Part shown: positions 32,901 to 42,152 of the stretch, in pieces | How positions within the stretch are numbered: position 1 is the first letter of the stretch | Layout: the number at the start of each line of letters is the position of its first letter | From: Ascarosepion bandense | Taxonomy: Eukaryota; Mollusca; Cephalopoda; Sepiida; Sepiidae | Assembly: GCA_037127315.1 (NCBI GenBank) | Contig: JBBBDQ010001270.1 | Location: 3,983,501 to 4,047,500 of the forward strand | Direction: 5' to 3' | Length of the DNA: 64,000 nucleotides | Translations under genes and position numbers: made by a program | Notes under the pieces: model-generated | The model's database searches: none | What the model was told of the DNA's origin: nothing | What the model saw: only the letters and a program-made list of their open reading frames with translations

Positions 32901-33245
32901 ACGCTTCTACACTAGGAAAGTTAGTACGAATTCCCCGGATATTAGTGAAAGAAAGGTTGAAGAGATTAACAAAGTCAGATCTATATTCCTTAGAATTTAG
33001 AATAATAGCCGTCTGTAATGGCTTATGAATAGCAATGAGTGAATTCACTTTCTGTATGGTATATGTAACGTCCTTGTCGTCGTGTGAGTTTCGCAAAACG
33101 CAAATCAGAAACTGAATACTCGCTCAAACTCTCAGCTTTTATACCGGCGAGGCATTTGTTTATGCAAATGAATACGGGCCTCACTCTCAGTCTGGCCTCA
33201 CTCTCAGTCTGGTCGCGCAGGCGCACTGCCAAATTTTTTTGTCCG
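29947..33245 (-). mobile_element. Main LINE (Jockey/CR1-like), best and near-full-length copy
   Basis: This is a non-LTR retrotransposon of ~3.3 kb. The 5' end near 33245 has a tandem CCTCACTCTCAGTCTGG pair. The first coding part (about 32890-33100) leads into an endonuclease domain: SPDILALCETNLN, then MHGLGVYVSEHLP and FGDLNAYHSEWL, ending GNSDHAVVSLS. The reverse transcriptase follows. After the stop at 30551 the C-terminal LNSLPYSCFPDGYNL region, a 3' UTR and a T-rich tail (plus strand TTTTTTTTAATCATTTCACC) are present. No second ORF encoding a nucleic-acid-binding gag-like protein is clear. The clade cannot be fixed from memory; Jockey, CR1 or a relative is possible. It is dead owing to the frame breaks noted in the ORF entry. 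Confidence 0.93.
30551..32479 (-). pseudogene. LINE ORF2: endonuclease C-terminus plus reverse transcriptase, 642 aa
   Basis: The protein would nick target DNA and copy LINE RNA. Residues 1-60 are the end of an exonuclease-endonuclease-phosphatase domain, with the SDH catalytic motif at 52-54. Residues ~285-345 hold the RT entry (KLDPHKASGDDGIP, VVPVFKN). DRQYGFRFARSTAD is at 382-395. The first catalytic Asp is D420 in ALDISKAFDRVWH. The RT primer-grip neighbourhood AGVPQGSFLGRTLF is at 475-488 (most copies have GSILGPTLF). The YADD box is at 506-509. The frame opens downstream of the endonuclease N-terminus, which lies in another frame from 32480 to ~32960. A TAG at residue 643 replaces the CCA/CCG-type codon seen in sister copies, truncating the C-terminal ~170 residues. 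All RT catalytic residues remain. Confidence 0.93.
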
Positions 33246-33264
33246 CTGCCATGATGTTTGCCTC

Positions 33265-33563
33265 GTCAAACGTTTAGTCAGCCAGTTCATTGCCATACGT
33301 GATACACGCTTGGGCGATCGAAAGAGACATGATTGACTGGGCAGAAGATTATCCCGCAGTAGGTTGCCATTGCTTTCTGCAGTAGACTGGTTGCCGACTC
33401 AATCTGTTCTGTTATTTAACCCATAACTGGAAGGAAGAGACGGATTAATACCTTTCCCAAGGGTATTTGCGCGTAAGTGAATGCAATGAATTCAACTGGA
33501 ATTCTAACTCGGCTCCCCGATTTCTCGTTCCGAGCCGATATCCACTGGACCACTACGCACATT
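33265..33563 (-). mobile_element. SINE family 1, full length
   Basis: On the minus strand the head is GTGCGTAGTGGTCCAGTGGA and the B-box region is GAGTTAGAATTCCAG. The body and the 3' end CACGTATGGCAATGAACTGG follow. It abuts the 5' end of the LINE at 33245. The hairpin CATGTCTC...GAGACATG near the 3' end has lost part of one arm. Confidence 0.88.
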
Positions 33564-33639
33564 CTCAACCAAACCAGATCAATAACTATTATTTATTATG
33601 CAGAGGCGACAAAAATTGCGCTACAGACAATAATGACAT

Positions 33640-34020
33640 TGATCTGGAGATTGGAGTATTTAAAAGCGAAGAACAACTTCTAAATTGCTGATGTTCCCAG
33701 GTCAATTCATACCTGTCACAATCCCAGCTCTGGGAAAATAGGGACCCCCCCCTAAACGAAAACAAAGCACGACGAAAGTATAAAATTACATTTTATTGCA
33801 AACATACCAGCAATATATTTTTATTAAAAAAAATTAATAACTACACTTATTGACATTAAAATGACCAATACTTGTTTCTGTAGCTGAAGGCATTGTACAA
33901 ATGGGTTTAAAATATTTAGATTTAAATTAAATAACCCATAGAGATGTTGATATGCCGCTGAGCAAAATCAACTAAACTCAGTAAGATCTCACTCAATAAA
34001 TCTCAGGCCGAACAAATAAA
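33640..34020 (+). repeat. Dispersed repeat X, copy 2
   Basis: Landmarks TTGCTGATGTTCCCAGGTC, AATCCCAGCTCTGG, ACGAAAGTATAAAATTACAT and AACCCATAGAGATGTTGATA occur in the same order as in copy 1 (10935-11440). No coding content is recognised. Confidence 0.65.
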
Positions 34021-34133
34021 ACAAATTTTAGGCAAAGTTCGACTTTATTCGTCAACACAGTCCCATTCGAGAGGGATACACTGATTCCAACACTTTTCTA
34101 ACAATTCGACGCCTTTTTTATAGAACGATTAAC

Positions 34134-35064
34134 TTAGGCCACAAAAAAATCCTGAATTTCCGATATCACTTCGTCATTGGAGCCAAATCTCTTTCCCTGG
34201 AGTATTCTTTTGGGGTCTACAAATAGCCAGTAGTCGCTGGGGGCGAGATCTGGAAAATAGGGTGGGTGCGGAAGCAATTCATGTAGTTTTGCCATCGATT
34301 GCAATCGACTTGTGACACGGTGCGTTGTCTTGGTGAAAGATCACTTTTTTCTTAATTTCTGGCAGTTTTTTTGACGATTTATTCCTTCAAACGCACCAAT
34401 AATATATAATATTCGCTATTAATGGTTCTTCCTTTCTCAAGGTAATCGATGAAGAAAATACTTTGCGCATCCCAAAATACAGAAGCGAAAAACTTGCCTG
34501 CTGCTGATTTTGGTCGATTTGGACGCATTTCACCTGCTGCTATCCAGTCAGCTGAATGCCGATTTAACCTCGGAGTAAACTGGTGGATCCATACTTCATC
34601 CATTGTCACATATGTACGCAAAATCTGCTTCTTGCTGCGTTGAAACATTCGCAATCAACGTTCTGAATGGTTGGCGCGTTGTTTTTGATGGACTGTGAGC
34701 AAACACGGCACCCACTTAGAACACAGCTTTCTCATTGACAAATGCTGATGCAAAATGGTGAATACACTGCCTTCTGATATGTTCAGCTCCTCTGCTATCT
34801 CACACAACTTCAATTTACGATCGGCTAAAACGAGTTTGTGATTTTTTAATGTTTCCCGAGAAATCTGCTGATTTGGGGCGACCTGGGCGTTCAGCAACAT
34901 TTGTGTCTGTACGACCGCGTTTAAAGTCAGAATAACACCTCTTAACCGTTGTTTCCGACGGAGCAAAGTCCGAATAACATTTATATAGCCACTGCTTTGC
35001 TTGAACAGTATTTTCCCAACAGAAAGCAATATTTTGTCAAGACACATAATTCAGATTTTTCCAT
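34134..35064 (-). pseudogene. mariner transposase (SETMAR-like), decayed
   Basis: The intact enzyme cuts and pastes a Tc1/mariner element at TA sites. From the ATG at 35064 (MEKSELCVL) the frames change, but the order is complete. The first helix-turn-helix reads SSKAVAI in one frame and ETTVKRC in another. The second reads LADRKLKLCEIAEELNISEG, then VFTILHQHLSMRKLCSKWVP. The catalytic triad is visible as VTMDEVWIHQFTP (first Asp), IFFIDYLEKGRTINSEYY (second Asp) and, in the 34134-34300 segment, PYFPDLAPSDYWLF (third Asp), spaced as in the D,D(34)D class. At least three frameshifts separate the parts. Length is close to the usual ~345 residues. Terminal inverted repeats were not found with confidence. 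Confidence 0.9.
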
Positions 35065-35264
35065 TGTTTTGAAAATGTGCAAATGTCGCTTCACTTAAAT
35101 AACTGTAATTTGTAAACTATTAATCTGAATAGGCCCAAATTTTGTCATGTGTCATTTGAAGGTTAGTACTTCATAACAATCATATGACTTTTTTATTAAT
35201 GGCGCCATCTATATGTCAAGTTCAGGAATTATTGAGAGGTGTGGACATAAAAAAATTCAACAAA
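35065..35264. other. mariner 5' flank
   Basis: AT-rich sequence presumably including the mariner 5' untranslated region and end. A matching inverted end near 34000 could not be identified by eye. Confidence 0.4.
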
Positions 35265-35460
35265 TCTATATCTATAAAAGTGACAAGGTTGTGTAAGTAT
35301 TTGTTTCTTTGATAGATTCGATTTATCGTCTGCATTTTGCGGTCTAGCTCGACGGGGGTTGCGCTCAGATGTAGATCAAAATTTTAGAACGCTAACGATA
35401 CCTTGAAATTTTTCAGAAAGCCAAAATTAGGGGTAAAAACATATATATTATCACCCCACA
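35265..35460 (+). mobile_element. Helitron family 2, 5' end
   Basis: A followed by TCTATATCTATAAAAGTGAC at 35265 matches the 5' ends of the two short Helitrons downstream (35589 and 35816) and the general TCTATA-type start of Helitrons. GTTGTGTAAGTATTTG follows. The sequence then diverges (GGTCTAGCTCGACGGGGG) and its 3' end is not identified. Confidence 0.6.
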
Positions 35461-35588
35461 AAGTCAGGGATCAGTTTATGTATTGATTATAATATAGAAT
35501 CGATCACTCCATTTTATATTAACTATGACTATATATGTTGCCCCTTCCCCCTCCCGCCCTAATCCAATAGAGACATGCTAAATTGTTA

Positions 35589-35713
35589 TCTATATCTATA
35601 AAAGTGATGAGGGTGGACGTTGTGTAAGTATTTGCAATGTAAGTTCATCATATGTTTTTTAGTCTTATTCTTATTATTCTTTAAACTACCCGAGTGAAAC
35701 GGGCTAATTCTAC
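35589..35713 (+). mobile_element. Mini-Helitron, family 2, copy 1
   Basis: It starts TCTATATCTATAAAAGTGAT after an A and ends with the hairpin ACCCGAGTGAAACGGG followed by CTAATTCTAC. At only ~125 bp it is non-coding and depends on enzymes from elsewhere. Helitrons move by rolling-circle replication and make no target duplication, fitting what is seen. Confidence 0.78.
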
Positions 35714-35815
35714 AATAAAATTTATTATTGGTCATTTTACTATAGAATGTATTATTCGTAATTCTACTATAAAATATATAATTGGTAATTTTGCTTTAAA
35801 ATATATTACTGGTAA
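35714..35815. repeat. Short AT-rich tandem repeat between mini-Helitrons
   Basis: Variants of GGTAATTTTACTATAAAATA-type sequence of about 28 bp recur roughly four times between the two Helitron copies. Confidence 0.6.
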
Positions 35816-35934
35816 TCTATATCTATAAAAGTGATGAGGGTGGACGTTGTGTAAGTATTTGCTATGTAAGTTCATCATATGTTTTTTAGTCTTATTCCTT
35901 AAACTACGCGAGTGAAACCGGGCTAAACTTCTAA
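35816..35934 (+). mobile_element. Mini-Helitron, family 2, copy 2
   Basis: It starts TCTATATCTATAAAAGTGAT after A at 35815 and ends with ACGCGAGTGAAACCGGGC, a hairpin, then CTAA followed by T. It is nearly identical to copy 1 except for a small deletion of a TTATTA segment. Confidence 0.82.
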
Positions 35935-36129
35935 TTATGAATAATAATATAACTAAAAGGATACCAATTATTATATAAAACACCATAACCTTAATGTATA
36001 TGTATCAGTAGCAGTAGTTGTAGCAGCAGCAGTGGTAGTAGTAACATTAAATAGCTTCACCCAGGAATACGTAAGAAAAGGTAAATACAGTAGTTATTTT
36101 AACTAATGCTGAGGAAAAGAACCATGAAC

Positions 36130-36430
36130 CGAACATGAGATCAACGACGAGCTTTTAGGAAAAATAAAAACAAAAAAGAAGTTTATACTTAACAACATGA
36201 AGCAGCAGTTGAAATTTCTTGGTTACGTAATGAAGAGAGACGGTTTGGAAAGTCTGATACTCACATGGCGGATTGAGTAAAAGAAGGACAGAAGAAAACT
36301 GTAACATTCTTGATAACCTTGAGAAAATGGATGACGGAAGAGGATTGTGAAATTTATTTAGTGCCACAAGGGGCAGGAGGTTGTCGAGAGCCATGATCGC
36401 CTACGTCCTGAGAGGACAAGAAAAAGAAAA
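36130..36430 (+). pseudogene. RTE-type LINE C-terminal fragment, copy 4
   Basis: Reading with breaks: ELLGKIKTKKKFILNNMKQQ, LKFLGYVMKRDGLESLILTW, then the ESHDRLRPERTR-like end corresponding to MIAYVLKGQ in another frame. A 5'-truncated 3' end of the same RTE family as copy 1. Confidence 0.8.
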
Positions 36431-36439
36431 ACAATATTT

Positions 36440-36750
36440 GTATAATAAATTAGTACTAATGGTCAAGCGAGAATTTAACTCTACCTCACGAGACATTAGA
36501 GGCAAAGTGGACAGATCTAGAACTCATTACTCAGGGCTACCGTCAGCAAGGATTCTGATCGGGAGATTAGAGCTTTTAAGATCGTGGAACCACCTCTAAA
36601 ATGCTGTTGCTCCCAGGTACACTTTGACCCAGGGTGGTAGCACCAGTTAGTGAGGTCCCAGCTATGTGTAAATAGTCAAGCCGCAGGCAAAAATAAAACC
36701 CTACGAAAGTATAAAATTACATTTTATAGTAAAAAGAAAATATATATTAA
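36440..36750 (+). repeat. Dispersed repeat X, copy 3, left part
   Basis: It includes GTCAAGCGAGAATTTAACTC, GACATTAGAGGCAAAGTGGA, ACCACCTCTAAAATGCTGTT and GGTCCCAGCTATGTGTAAAT. The repeat is interrupted at about 36750 by element T and resumes at about 37150. Confidence 0.68.
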
Positions 36751-37150
36751 TATATAAAATGGATGCGGTTTTCGGTTTTCTCTTCTCACTTTTTTTTTTC
36801 AATTGGAGTAGATAGACTGAGCTAACGCCCGGTTCACACCCCACCCCACCCACGTCTATTAAACAGGTGAAGGGGCTCATCCCTTGTTTCCTGTTTAGGA
36901 TGCGGTTTCCGGTTTTCTCTTTTCCAATCTTCTCACGTTTTTTTTTTTCTCAATTGGAGAAGATAGACTAAACTATCGCCCGGTTCACACCCCGCCCTCG
37001 TCTATTGAACAGGTGAAGAGGCTCATCCCTTGTTTCCTGTTTAGGATGCGGTTTCCGGTTTTCTCTTTTCCAGTCTTTTCACACCTATGTAGCCCCCTGC
37101 ACATCAGTGGCGTTACCGCATTGCTCGGGGTGATATGATTAAAAAAATAA
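36750..37150 (+). mobile_element. LINE-tailed tandem-repeat element T, copy 2 (about 2.3 units)
   Basis: The tandem units each carry AATTGGAG(T/A)AGATAGACT, CGCCCGGTTCACAC, TCTATT(A/G)AACAGGTGAA and TCATCCCTTGTTTCCTGTTT. After the last unit comes the tail CACATCAGTGGCGTTACCGC, ATTGCTCGGGGTGATATGAT and a TAAATAAATAAA run. It sits inside repeat X. Confidence 0.9.
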
Positions 37151-37287
37151 ATAAATAAATAAAAATAACATCGATTGTCAGTAAAATGACCCACAATACA
37201 TTTTATCTGTAGTTGAATGTATACAGATTGGCTCAAAATATTTAGATTTCGGCATTAAATAACGCATATGCCGCTAAACTCTCATAA
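37151..37287 (+). repeat. Dispersed repeat X, copy 3, right part
   Basis: GTAAAATGACCCACAATACA, CTCAAAATATTTAGATTTCG and CATTAAATAACGCATATGCC continue the repeat X order after the element T insertion. Confidence 0.65.
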
Positions 37288-38030
37288 CAGACTTCCAGTG
37301 AAATGACTATATAGAATCCAAAGCTAAATTCGCTGCTAAGAAGGTCGGTTCTCTGAGTGGGGCCAGAAATTTTTTTCCGTCTGAAACAATCCTGCTCATA
37401 TATAAATCTACCATCCACCCGTGCATTGAATACTGCTGCTAGATCTGGACGGATGTCCCTTCTAGTCACCTCGGGGTTCTTGATAGAATCCAACGGAGAA
37501 TCTGTAATGTGATCGATCCCGACTTGGCAGCTCAGATATAGTCACTTTCTCACCGTCGCAATGTGGCTTCCTTGTGTCTCTTCTACAAATGCTTTCACGG
37601 CTTCTGCTCCGATGAACTTAGCTTGCTGGTGCCCCCTATATATGAACTTACTCGAGCCACAAGATTAGCAACTAGGTCCCACCCTTTTACTGCGAAATCA
37701 ATAAAATGTATGCACAAATTCTACTTCATCAGCTTCTTTTCTCGCACTTCCCGCCTGTGGAATTCCCTTCCGTTTACTTGCTTTCCCGAGAGCTACAATC
37801 TGCAAGAATTTAAATGTAAAGTCAATAGTCATCTCCTATCTCACTAACCTGCATCCTCTCTCTCATGCTCTTTTCTCCATCCACTCCATTCTCATCAGTA
37901 TTCTCATCCTTCTCTTACCCACTTCCTGACACCCCTATAACCTGTCATTCTTTCTCATAACTTTCCTCCTATGTAACCCCCTGCACACCAGTGGCAGCAA
38001 ACTGCCTTGCTTGGAGCGATATGATGATAA
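37288..38030 (+). pseudogene. Main LINE, subfamily B, 3' part
   Basis: It begins at the thumb (ACTATATAGAATCCAAAGCT; IESKAKFAAKKVGSL-like) and reads KCFHGFCSDELSLLVPP, ELTRATRLATRSHPFTAKS and SRLWNSLPFTCFPESYNLQE. It ends CCAGTGGCAGCAAACTGCC, CTTGCTTGGAGCGATATGAT and an A/T-rich tail. It is 5'-truncated with frame breaks. Confidence 0.9.
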
Positions 38031-38224
38031 AATAAATAAATATAATAAAATCAACTACCAAAAAATCTGCTTATTGTTTATTTAGTTGAAACCATATTTC
38101 TATTTTGCATTAAATAACCCATGGGTGTGTTGATATGCCACTAAACAAACCTAACCAGTCAATAAACCAACATCACTACTAATAGTCAAGCGAGAATTTG
38201 ACGCTCACTGGCAAGACATATTGA
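38031..38224 (+). repeat. Dispersed repeat X, copy 4, rearranged
   Basis: The tail landmark AACCCATGGGTGTGTTGATA is followed by the head landmark GTCAAGCGAGAATTTGACGC and GACATATTGAAGGCAAG. Tail-then-head order suggests two abutting copies of X. Confidence 0.6.
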
Positions 38225-38384
38225 AGGCAAGGGGGCCACCGCGAGGTGGTATAATGGTTAGCAAGCTTGTTTCGCTAGAATCATTGCAATTGAGTAGTGA
38301 GTTCGATCCTCACTGGGTGTCCCTTACTTTTTTGCCTTTTACCACATCTAAGCTACGCTTAGAAAATCGCCTTATTCAAGGCAA
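38225..38384 (+). mobile_element. tRNA-derived SINE, family 2, with target duplication
   Basis: The tRNA-like head has GTGGTATAATGGTTAGCAAG (A-box region) and a perfect T arm GTGAG-TTCGATC-CTCAC, then GGGTGTCC. Sister copies start GGACACC, which pairs with that 3' acceptor. The body TACCACATCTAAGCTACGCT, TAGAAAATCGCC follows. AAGGCAAG occurs directly before (near 38225) and after (near 38382). Repeat X at 36505-36525 shows the uninterrupted site (AGAGGCAAAGTGGACAGA), so the insertion and its 8-bp duplication are supported by an empty-site paralogue. An intact tRNA gene is excluded by the body and the poor anticodon arm. Confidence 0.82.
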
Positions 38385-38570
38385 GGTGGACAGAAAAACG
38401 GTCAACGAATTATGATACTGGGAATTAATTATTTTACAAATTGTCATAACCTTAATGTATATTTACCAGCATCAACAAGGTCCTGGGCATAACGATAAAC
38501 TGCATCCGGCAGCAAGGTTGGGAGTAACATGGAACCACCTCTTAATTGCTGTTGTTCCCAGGTCCACCCT
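38385..38570 (+). repeat. Dispersed repeat X, further part
   Basis: After the SINE, AAGGTGGACAG resumes repeat X, and at 38475-38565 GATAAACTGCATCCGGCAGC and ACCACCTCTTAATTGCTGTT match copy 1. Confidence 0.62.
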
Positions 38571-38720
38571 GATCTGATCTATGTGCAGGATGGTTTCAGA
38601 TGGGAAAACTTCTTCTTGGCCCTACTCAGAGAACCGACCTTCTTAGCAGTGGATTTAGCTATGGATTCTATATAGTCATTTCACTGGAAGTCTGTTGTGA
38701 GAGTTTAGAGGCATATGCAA
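38571..38720 (-). pseudogene. Main LINE, subfamily B, short antisense fragment
   Basis: GTGCAGGATGGTTTCAGATG to CACTGGAAGTCTGTTGTGAG on the plus strand is the reverse complement of the thumb region. It faces the sense copy that starts about 25 bp later, forming an inverted pair of ~140 bp. Confidence 0.82.
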
Positions 38721-38744
38721 CTGAAAGTAAAATAATTCGTCTCC

Positions 38745-39560
38745 TCTGATTAACTCTCACAACAGACCTCAAGTGGAATAACTCTATAGAATCCATAGCT
38801 AAATCCGTTGCTAAGAAAGTCGGTTCTCTGTGTAGGGCCAGGAAGTTTTTCCGTCCGAAACAATCCTGCACATATATAAATCTACCATCCGCCCGTGCAT
38901 TGAATATTGCTGCTATATCTGGTCGGGGGCTCCTGCTACCCACTTAGGTGTCCTCGACAAAATCCAACGGAGAATCTGTAATGTGACCGATCCCAACTTC
39001 GCAGCTAGAATACAGTCGCTTTCTCACCGACGCAGTGTGGCTTCCCTGTGTCTCTTCTACAAATATTTTCACGGCTTCTTCTCCAATGAACTTAGCTCAC
39101 TGGTGCCCCTATATATGAATTTACACGAGCCACAAGATTAGCAATTAGGTTCCATCCTTTTGCTGTGAAACCAATTAATTGTAAACGCAAATTCTACTCC
39201 ATCAGCTTCTTTTCTCATACTTCCCACCTGTGGAATTCCCTTCCATATGATGGCTACAATCTCCAAGAATTTAAATGCAAAGTCAATTGCCATCTTTTAA
39301 CCACTTGACTACAGTCCTCTTCTCGCCCTTTCCCCATAACCCGTGTATCTCGTTCTTCTCCTTTCTCACTCTACCCTCGCAACTGTCTTCACGCCGGTGT
39401 TCCCATTCTTTTTTGACCCATCTCTGACACCCACTGTAACTGGTTCGTCTTTCTCTTTGTTCTTCCCCTGCTTAAACTTTCACCCTTCTCTTATGTGGCC
39501 CCCTGCGCACCAGTGGCGGTACCGCCATGCTTGGAGTAAAACGATTAAAAAAAAATACAT
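38745..39560 (+). pseudogene. Main LINE, subfamily B, 3' part
   Basis: It begins TAACTCTCACAACAGACCTC and continues with the thumb, SHRRSVASLCLFYKYFHGF-like and TCGTFP-type C-terminal segments in shifting frames. It ends CCAGTGGCGGTACCGCCATG, CTTGGAGTAAAACGATT and an A-run. Confidence 0.9.
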
Positions 39561-39637
39561 GAAAAAATGTGCGCATGAAAAGTAATGTTCTTATGATTTT
39601 ATTAAACATAGAAAAGAACAGGATAAGTTATTAAAGG

Positions 39638-39946
39638 AATGTGCGTTGTGATGCAGTGGATATCGCCTCGGAACGAGAAATCGGTGAGCCGAGTTCGAAT
39701 TCCAGTTGAATTTCTTGCATTCACTTACGCGCAAATACTCTTGGGAAAGGTATTATTCCTCCACTTCCCTCCAGTTATGGGTCAAATAACAGGACCAATG
39801 GTATTCTCTAGCCTTGGCTGGCAACCAGTCGACTGCAGAAAGCAATGACAACCTACTGCGGGATAATCTTCTGCCCTGTCAGTCATGTCTCTTTCGAGAC
39901 ATGATTGTCCAAGCGTTTATCACGTATGGCACTTAACCGACTAACC
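39638..39946 (+). mobile_element. SINE family 1, full length
   Basis: Head GTGCGTTGTGATGCAGTGGA, B-box GAGTTCGAATTCCAG, then AATACTCTTGGGAAAGGTAT, CTGCAGAAAGCAATGACAAC and the end GGCACTTAACCGACTAACC. A TGTCTCTTTCGAGACA hairpin lies near the 3' end. Confidence 0.92.
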
Positions 39947-40009
39947 ATACATTCAATCCTTTAAAACAAATGACCATAACATACTTTTTTATTAATCTCA
40001 CCTTAATTT

Positions 40010-40560
40010 TTAATCGAATTTAAGAGGTTACTGAATTTGGAAGAATAATAAAAAGAGAAACATTACTAAAATGAGAGAACAATAGAAGAGTAATTACGTA
40101 AAGAAATGTAAGTGTCTTAAGATCACAATTAACTGAAAAGCATGGGGGTGGAAGACAGTTCCATCAGCAAGAGTCGCGAGAAAAGAAACAATATAGAACT
40201 TACGGTTACATTTAGCTATTTCAAATGTAAATGGATGAGACCTAGTCGACAATCTAGTACTGCACTCAAATTTATAACATCTCGATAGCGAAGAGGTGGT
40301 TTTCTAAGCGTAGCTTAGATGTGGTACAAGGCCGAAAGTATGGAGTACTCATTGAGGATGGAACTCACTACTGAACTGTAATGATTTTAGCGAGACACGT
40401 TTGCTAACCATTAGACCAACTCGAGGTGTCCAATACTATAGCGAAGAGCTCATCTGAACAATTTTATGGAAGTATTTATAGAAAAGGCGCAGGGAAAGCA
40501 AGTTTACGGCTCTGGGAAAGTGACTGAATTCGACTTGTTTCTCATTTTATAATCCTCTTT
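40010..40560 (-). pseudogene. Main LINE, subfamily B, decayed, split by a SINE
   Basis: The minus strand shows remnants of the C-terminal region: GGTGGAAGACAGTTCCATCA and GGATGAGACCTAGTCGACAA on the plus strand match AGTTCCACAGG and GGTGGGACCTAGTTGC in other copies. The segment 40285-40440 is an inserted family 2 SINE, after which LINE sequence resumes (CATCTGAACAATTTTATGGA). Confidence 0.72.
40285..40440 (-). mobile_element. tRNA-derived SINE, family 2, nested in LINE
   Basis: On the minus strand GGACACCTCGAGTTGGTCTA, ATGGTTAGCAAACGTG and GTAGTGAGTTCCATCCTCA make the tRNA-like head. ACCACATCTAAGCTACGCTT and AGAAAACCACCTCTTCGCTA form the body. It is flanked by decayed LINE sequence. Confidence 0.8.
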
Positions 40561-40844
40561 ATCGAGTCAGAAGTTCAAAGAATTTGAATATACATAAAAA
40601 ATTGAAAGAATATAAATGTCAATTATGGTAAAGCTATTGACCGGCCATAAAGAATTGATTTCTCACGAGAATTGAAATTGAAGAGACTTCCGCTCACCGA
40701 TGCGGTATTACATGATTGTTTCTAAATATAAATTTTTATATTGCTGTAATTGTCCTAATGACGTTCGAACAGTGATTTCATATCAGCAAAATGTACAGGT
40801 TTCCTTTAAAATAAAAAAAAGAATCCATAGGAATTGTTGTCTAA
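40561..40844. other. No gene recognised
   Basis: AT-rich DNA between a LINE relic and a Helitron, with no recognised family. Confidence 0.45.
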
Positions 40845-40873
40845 TCTAAACTTGTTTATAAATGGAACTTTGT

Positions 40874-40911
<38 letters not shown>

Positions 40912-41355
40912 GTTACCTATAGATTCCGAAACGGCTGAACCAATTTTCTTAAAAATTTACACAGTTGTACTATAAGCGTCTGCGAGTGTTCTTAGCCAGG
41001 TTTTGTGTCTAGATAGACTAAACTATCGCCCGGTTCACACTCCACCCACGTCTATTGAACAGGTGAAGAGGCTCATCCTTTGTTTCCTGTTTAGGATGTG
41101 GTTTCCGGTTTTCTCTTTTCCAATCTTTTCACTCTTACGTAGCCCCCTGTGCATCAGTGGCGTTTTCGCCTTGCTTGGGGTGATATGATTAAAAAATAAA
41201 AAATAAAAATAAATATCGAAATCGATAATCGAAAAATCGGGTTATAGAAGGAGTGGTCCGATTTTAATCAAATTTCATACACTTATAGAAAAAGACATAA
41301 GAAACGATATTCAGAAGTTTCAAGGTTGAAGCTCTTACAATAGTGCAGAAAATCG

Positions 41356-41402
<47 letters not shown>

Positions 41403-41582
41403 CAAGATGTTTGTGTGTGTGTCTGTTTATCTGTCTGTATGTCCTTTATACAGATCCACAATTTTTATCCGATTCTCACCAAACTTCACACAAATATTCT
41501 TTAAGCTGAGTCTGAGCTCCAGGGCCGTGGATTAGTTTTAAAGCTTTCATTACACCCGAACAACGCCGGGCTACACTGCTAG
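40845..41582 (+). mobile_element. Non-autonomous Helitron, family 1, copy 2, with nested element
   Basis: It starts TCTAAACTTGTTTATAAATG after an A and ends with the hairpin ACCCGAACAACGCCGGGCT, then ACACTGCTAG followed by T. These are the terminal features of Helitrons. A TG dinucleotide run lies at 40877-40908 and a TA run at 41354-41399. Compared with the copy at 52185, it is interrupted at 41012-41208 by element T. No Rep/helicase coding is present. Confidence 0.86.
41012..41208 (+). mobile_element. LINE-tailed tandem-repeat element T, copy 3 (single unit), nested in Helitron
   Basis: AGATAGACTAAACTATCGCC, CACGTCTATTGAACAGGTGA and TGTTTCCTGTTTAGGATGTG are followed by the tail GTGCATCAGTGGCG, CCTTGCTTGGGGTGATATGA and an A-rich run. 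The Helitron sequence TTTTGTGTC...ATATCGAAA(A)TCGATAATCG is continuous in the sister copy. Confidence 0.92.
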
Positions 41583-41629
41583 TTTATTTCAAACTTGATA
41601 GCTTACATTATTCTTTCAAATCAATGACG

Positions 41630-41707
41630 GACACCTGGACGTGGTGTAATGGTTAACAAGCTTGTTTCGAATGATTCATTATAATTAAGTAGAGTAGTAA
41701 GTTCAAT
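41630..41707 (+). mobile_element. tRNA-derived SINE, family 2, 3'-truncated
   Basis: GACACCTGGACGTGGTGTAA, TGGTTAACAAGCTTGTTTCG and a decayed B-box GTAAGTTCAATAGG are seen. A family 1 SINE begins at 41708. Confidence 0.72.
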
Positions 41708-41991
41708 AGGATGTGCATCGTGGTGCAGTGGGTATCGGCTCGGAACGAGAAGTCGAACTCCACATGAATTCCTTGCATTCACTTACGTACAAATACCCTT
41801 GGGGAATGTATTAATCCGTCTCTTCCCTCCAGTTATGGGTTAAATAACAGGACATTGGGTTCTATAGTCTTGGCTGGCAACCAGTCTATCGCAGAAAGCA
41901 ATGACAACTTACTGCGGGATAATCTTTTGCCCAGTCACTTATGACTCATTCGAGACATGATCGCTCGAAGCGTATGGTACTTAACTAACTA
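41708..41991 (+). mobile_element. SINE family 1, full length
   Basis: Head GGATGTGCATCGTGGTGCAG, then a shortened tRNA-like part lacking some of the B-box, the full body and the end ATGGTACTTAACTAACTAA. Confidence 0.88.
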
Positions 41992-41994
41992 ATA

Positions 41995-42152
41995 ATTTAT
42001 CCATAACTGGTAAGGTAGAAAAGGCGGATTCATGCCTTTTTCCCAATGGTATTTGCGTGTAAGTGAACATAATGAACCCAAATAGAATTGAAAATTGCCT
42101 CTTCGATTAATAATTCCGTGCCAATATCCAATACATCACACGCACGTACAAG
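41995..42152 (-). mobile_element. SINE family 1, head and middle, fused to 5S-like sequence
   Basis: On the minus strand GTGATGTATTGGATATTGGC (head, decayed), AATACCATTGGG and CAGTTATGGATAAATT (middle) are present and the 3' half is missing, the same extent as the copy at 24800-24970. A 5S-like sequence lies directly upstream on the same strand. Confidence 0.78.

Noticed and set aside
38240..38325. Functional tRNA gene suggested by a perfect T arm and acceptor match
   Set aside because: The anticodon arm does not fold, a SINE body follows, and the unit is flanked by a target duplication.
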